A stretch of 7,126 nucleotides of DNA, taken from Planctomycetota bacterium. GTDB taxonomy: Bacteria; Planctomycetota; Planctomycetia; Gemmatales; Gemmataceae. The translations under genes and the position numbers were made by a program. Positions 6,089 through 7,126 of this stretch are shown here, one piece after another. Where the stretch lies: NCBI GenBank assembly GCA_018970845.1, contig JAGWVO010000186.1, positions 1 to 7,126 of the forward strand, in the 5' to 3' direction. Position 1 is the stretch's first letter. Every line of letters starts with the position of its first letter. The notes under the pieces were generated by a model. The model had not been told where the DNA came from, made no database searches, and saw only the letters and a program-made list of their open reading frames with translations.

Positions 6089-7126
6089 ATGAAGGTACTG
6101 GTCATCGGCAGGGGCGGGCGGGAGCACGCCCTGGCGTGGAAGTTGGCCTGCTCAAGTCGCGCTGAAAAGGTTTTTGTGGGACCGGGCAACGCGGGAACCA
6201 TCGGAGGCCCGGGCGGTAAGATCATTCCCGCCCGGCTGGATCCGCTTGATTTCCAGGCATGTGTCGCCTTCTGCAAGTCCGAGTCGATTGGCCTGGTCGT
6301 TGTCGGGCCGGAAGATCCGCTCGCGGCGGGAATCGTCGACGCTTTGGAATCGGAAAAAATTCGCGTCTTCGGCCCCAGCAAGGCGGCGGCGCAACTGGAG
6401 GCCAGCAAGGTTTTCTCGAAGTCGCTGATGCGGGAAGCCCTCGTGCCCACGGCCGACTTCCAGGTCTGCGACCACCCCCAGATCGCGCGCACCTACATCG
6501 ACAGCCAAATTGAGCCCCTGGTGATCAAGGCGGACGGACTCGCCGCAGGCAAGGGTGTGATCGTCTGCGATAACGCCGAGCAGGCGCGTCGGGCGGTTGA
6601 AAGGATCATGGTCCGCGAGGAATTTGGCAAAGGAGTGGGCAGACAGGTTGTGATCGAACGCCGCCTGCAGGGGCAGGAGTTGAGCGTGCTGGCCCTTGTA
6701 TCGGGACGCTGCGTCATGCGCCTTGAAGCGGCGCAGGACCACAAGGCGGCCTTCGATGGAGACAAGGGCCCCAACACCGGAGGCATGGGAGCCTACAGCC
6801 CCGCACCCGTGGCGACCCCTGAAATCCTTGAAAAGATTGATGAGGAGGTTTTCATTCCCACCATCCATGCGATGAAGCGCCGAAAAAGCCCCTACAAGGG
6901 TTGCCTTTACGCTGGCATGATGCTTTGCCCCCAGGGGCCTAAGGTCCTTGAATTCAACTGCCGGCTTGGAGATCCGGAAACCCAGCCAGTGCTGATGCGG
7001 CTGAAAACAGATCTCCTCGACCTGCTGGAGGCCGTTGTGGACGAGAGGCTAGAGGAGTTCGCGGACAAGGTCGAGTGGGATCCAAGGCCCTCCATTTGCG
7101 TGGTTCTGGCCGCGCAGGGTTATCCA
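6089..7126 (+). CDS. purD: Phosphoribosylamine-glycine ligase (GAR synthetase), 3' end outside window
   Basis: PurD joins glycine to 5-phosphoribosylamine using ATP, giving GAR in step two of de novo purine synthesis, in the cytoplasm. The frame runs open to the window end: 346 codons of an expected ~425-430. Seen in order: the N-terminal nucleotide-fold loop M-K-V-L-V-I-G-R-G-G-R-E-H-A-L; V-G-P-G-N-A-G; V-V-V-G-P-E-D-P-L; F-G-P-S-K-A-A-A-Q-L-E-A-S-K leading into the ATP-grasp domain; the ATP-binding K-A-D-G-L-A-A-G-K-G-V; Q-D-H-K; G-P-N-T-G-G-M-G-A-Y-S-P; and the metal-binding E-F-N-C-R-L-G-D-P-E-T-Q-P. The window stops at A-A-Q-G-Y-P, at the beginning of the C-terminal domain. The ATG at 6089 has GGGAG upstream and matches the family N-terminus. 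Small departures from E. coli are Arg in I-G-R-G-G (Asn there) and Leu in C-R-L-G-D-P-E (Phe there), neither expected to abolish activity. It follows the sulfite reductase by 11 bases, probably in one transcript. Confidence 0.97.
   Translation, partial: MKVLVIGRGGREHALAWKLACSSRAEKVFVGPGNAGTIGGPGGKIIPARLDPLDFQACVAFCKSESIGLVVVGPEDPLAAGIVDALESEKIRVFGPSKAAAQLEASKVFSKSLMREALVPTADFQVCDHPQIARTYIDSQIEPLVIKADGLAAGKGVIVCDNAEQARRAVERIMVREEFGKGVGRQVVIERRLQGQELSVLALVSGRCVMRLEAAQDHKAAFDGDKGPNTGGMGAYSPAPVATPEILEKIDEEVFIPTIHAMKRRKSPYKGCLYAGMMLCPQGPKVLEFNCRLGDPETQPVLMRLKTDLLDLLEAVVDERLEEFADKVEWDPRPSICVVLAAQGYP

Noticed and set aside
6152..6868. Long minus-strand open frame (238 codons) opposite purD
   Set aside because: It overlaps a clearly recognisable purD on the other strand; such antisense frames are common in G+C-rich coding sequence, and its translation shows no family motif.

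Overview
The window reads as ordinary, gene-dense bacterial chromosome with clearly above 50% G+C by eye. It holds four protein-coding genes, two of them cut by the window edges. I see no tRNA, rRNA, CRISPR array, insertion sequence or phage gene. The very large bacterial alpha-2-macroglobulin (A2M), of a subtype I associate with Bacteroidota and the Planctomycetes-Verrucomicrobia group, together with the G+C level and the plant/cyanobacterial-like sulfite reductase, suggests a Gram-negative host, most likely Verrucomicrobiota or a relative. That placement is inference and is tentative.

Layout. Positions 1-3591 (+) are the C-terminal ~1,196 residues of the A2M-family protein; its N-terminus lies upstream of the window. 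An 85-base convergent gap follows, with a strong GC hairpin whose T-tract serves the minus strand. Positions 3677-4183 (-) encode a 168-residue DJ-1/PfpI-family protein. A divergent intergenic region (4184-4364) separates it from a + strand pair: a full-length siroheme sulfite reductase hemoprotein (4365-6077) and, 11 bases later, purD (6089 to the window end, C-terminus missing).

How they fit together. Sulfite reductase and purD are probably co-transcribed; both are housekeeping biosynthesis (cysteine sulfur supply and purine ring assembly). The sulfite reductase resembles the ferredoxin-dependent type more than E. coli CysI, and no flavoprotein partner is adjacent. The A2M and DJ-1/PfpI genes are convergent neighbours with no evident functional link.

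The most notable observation is that both of them lack their family's signature reactive cysteine. The A2M thioester motif reads E-G-S-E-Q (Gly for Cys). The PfpI nucleophile elbow reads I-G-R-G instead of I-C-H-G, losing both Cys and His. Both reading frames are otherwise intact and well conserved, so these look like functional proteins that work without the usual chemistry, not decayed genes. I found no convincing new multi-gene system.
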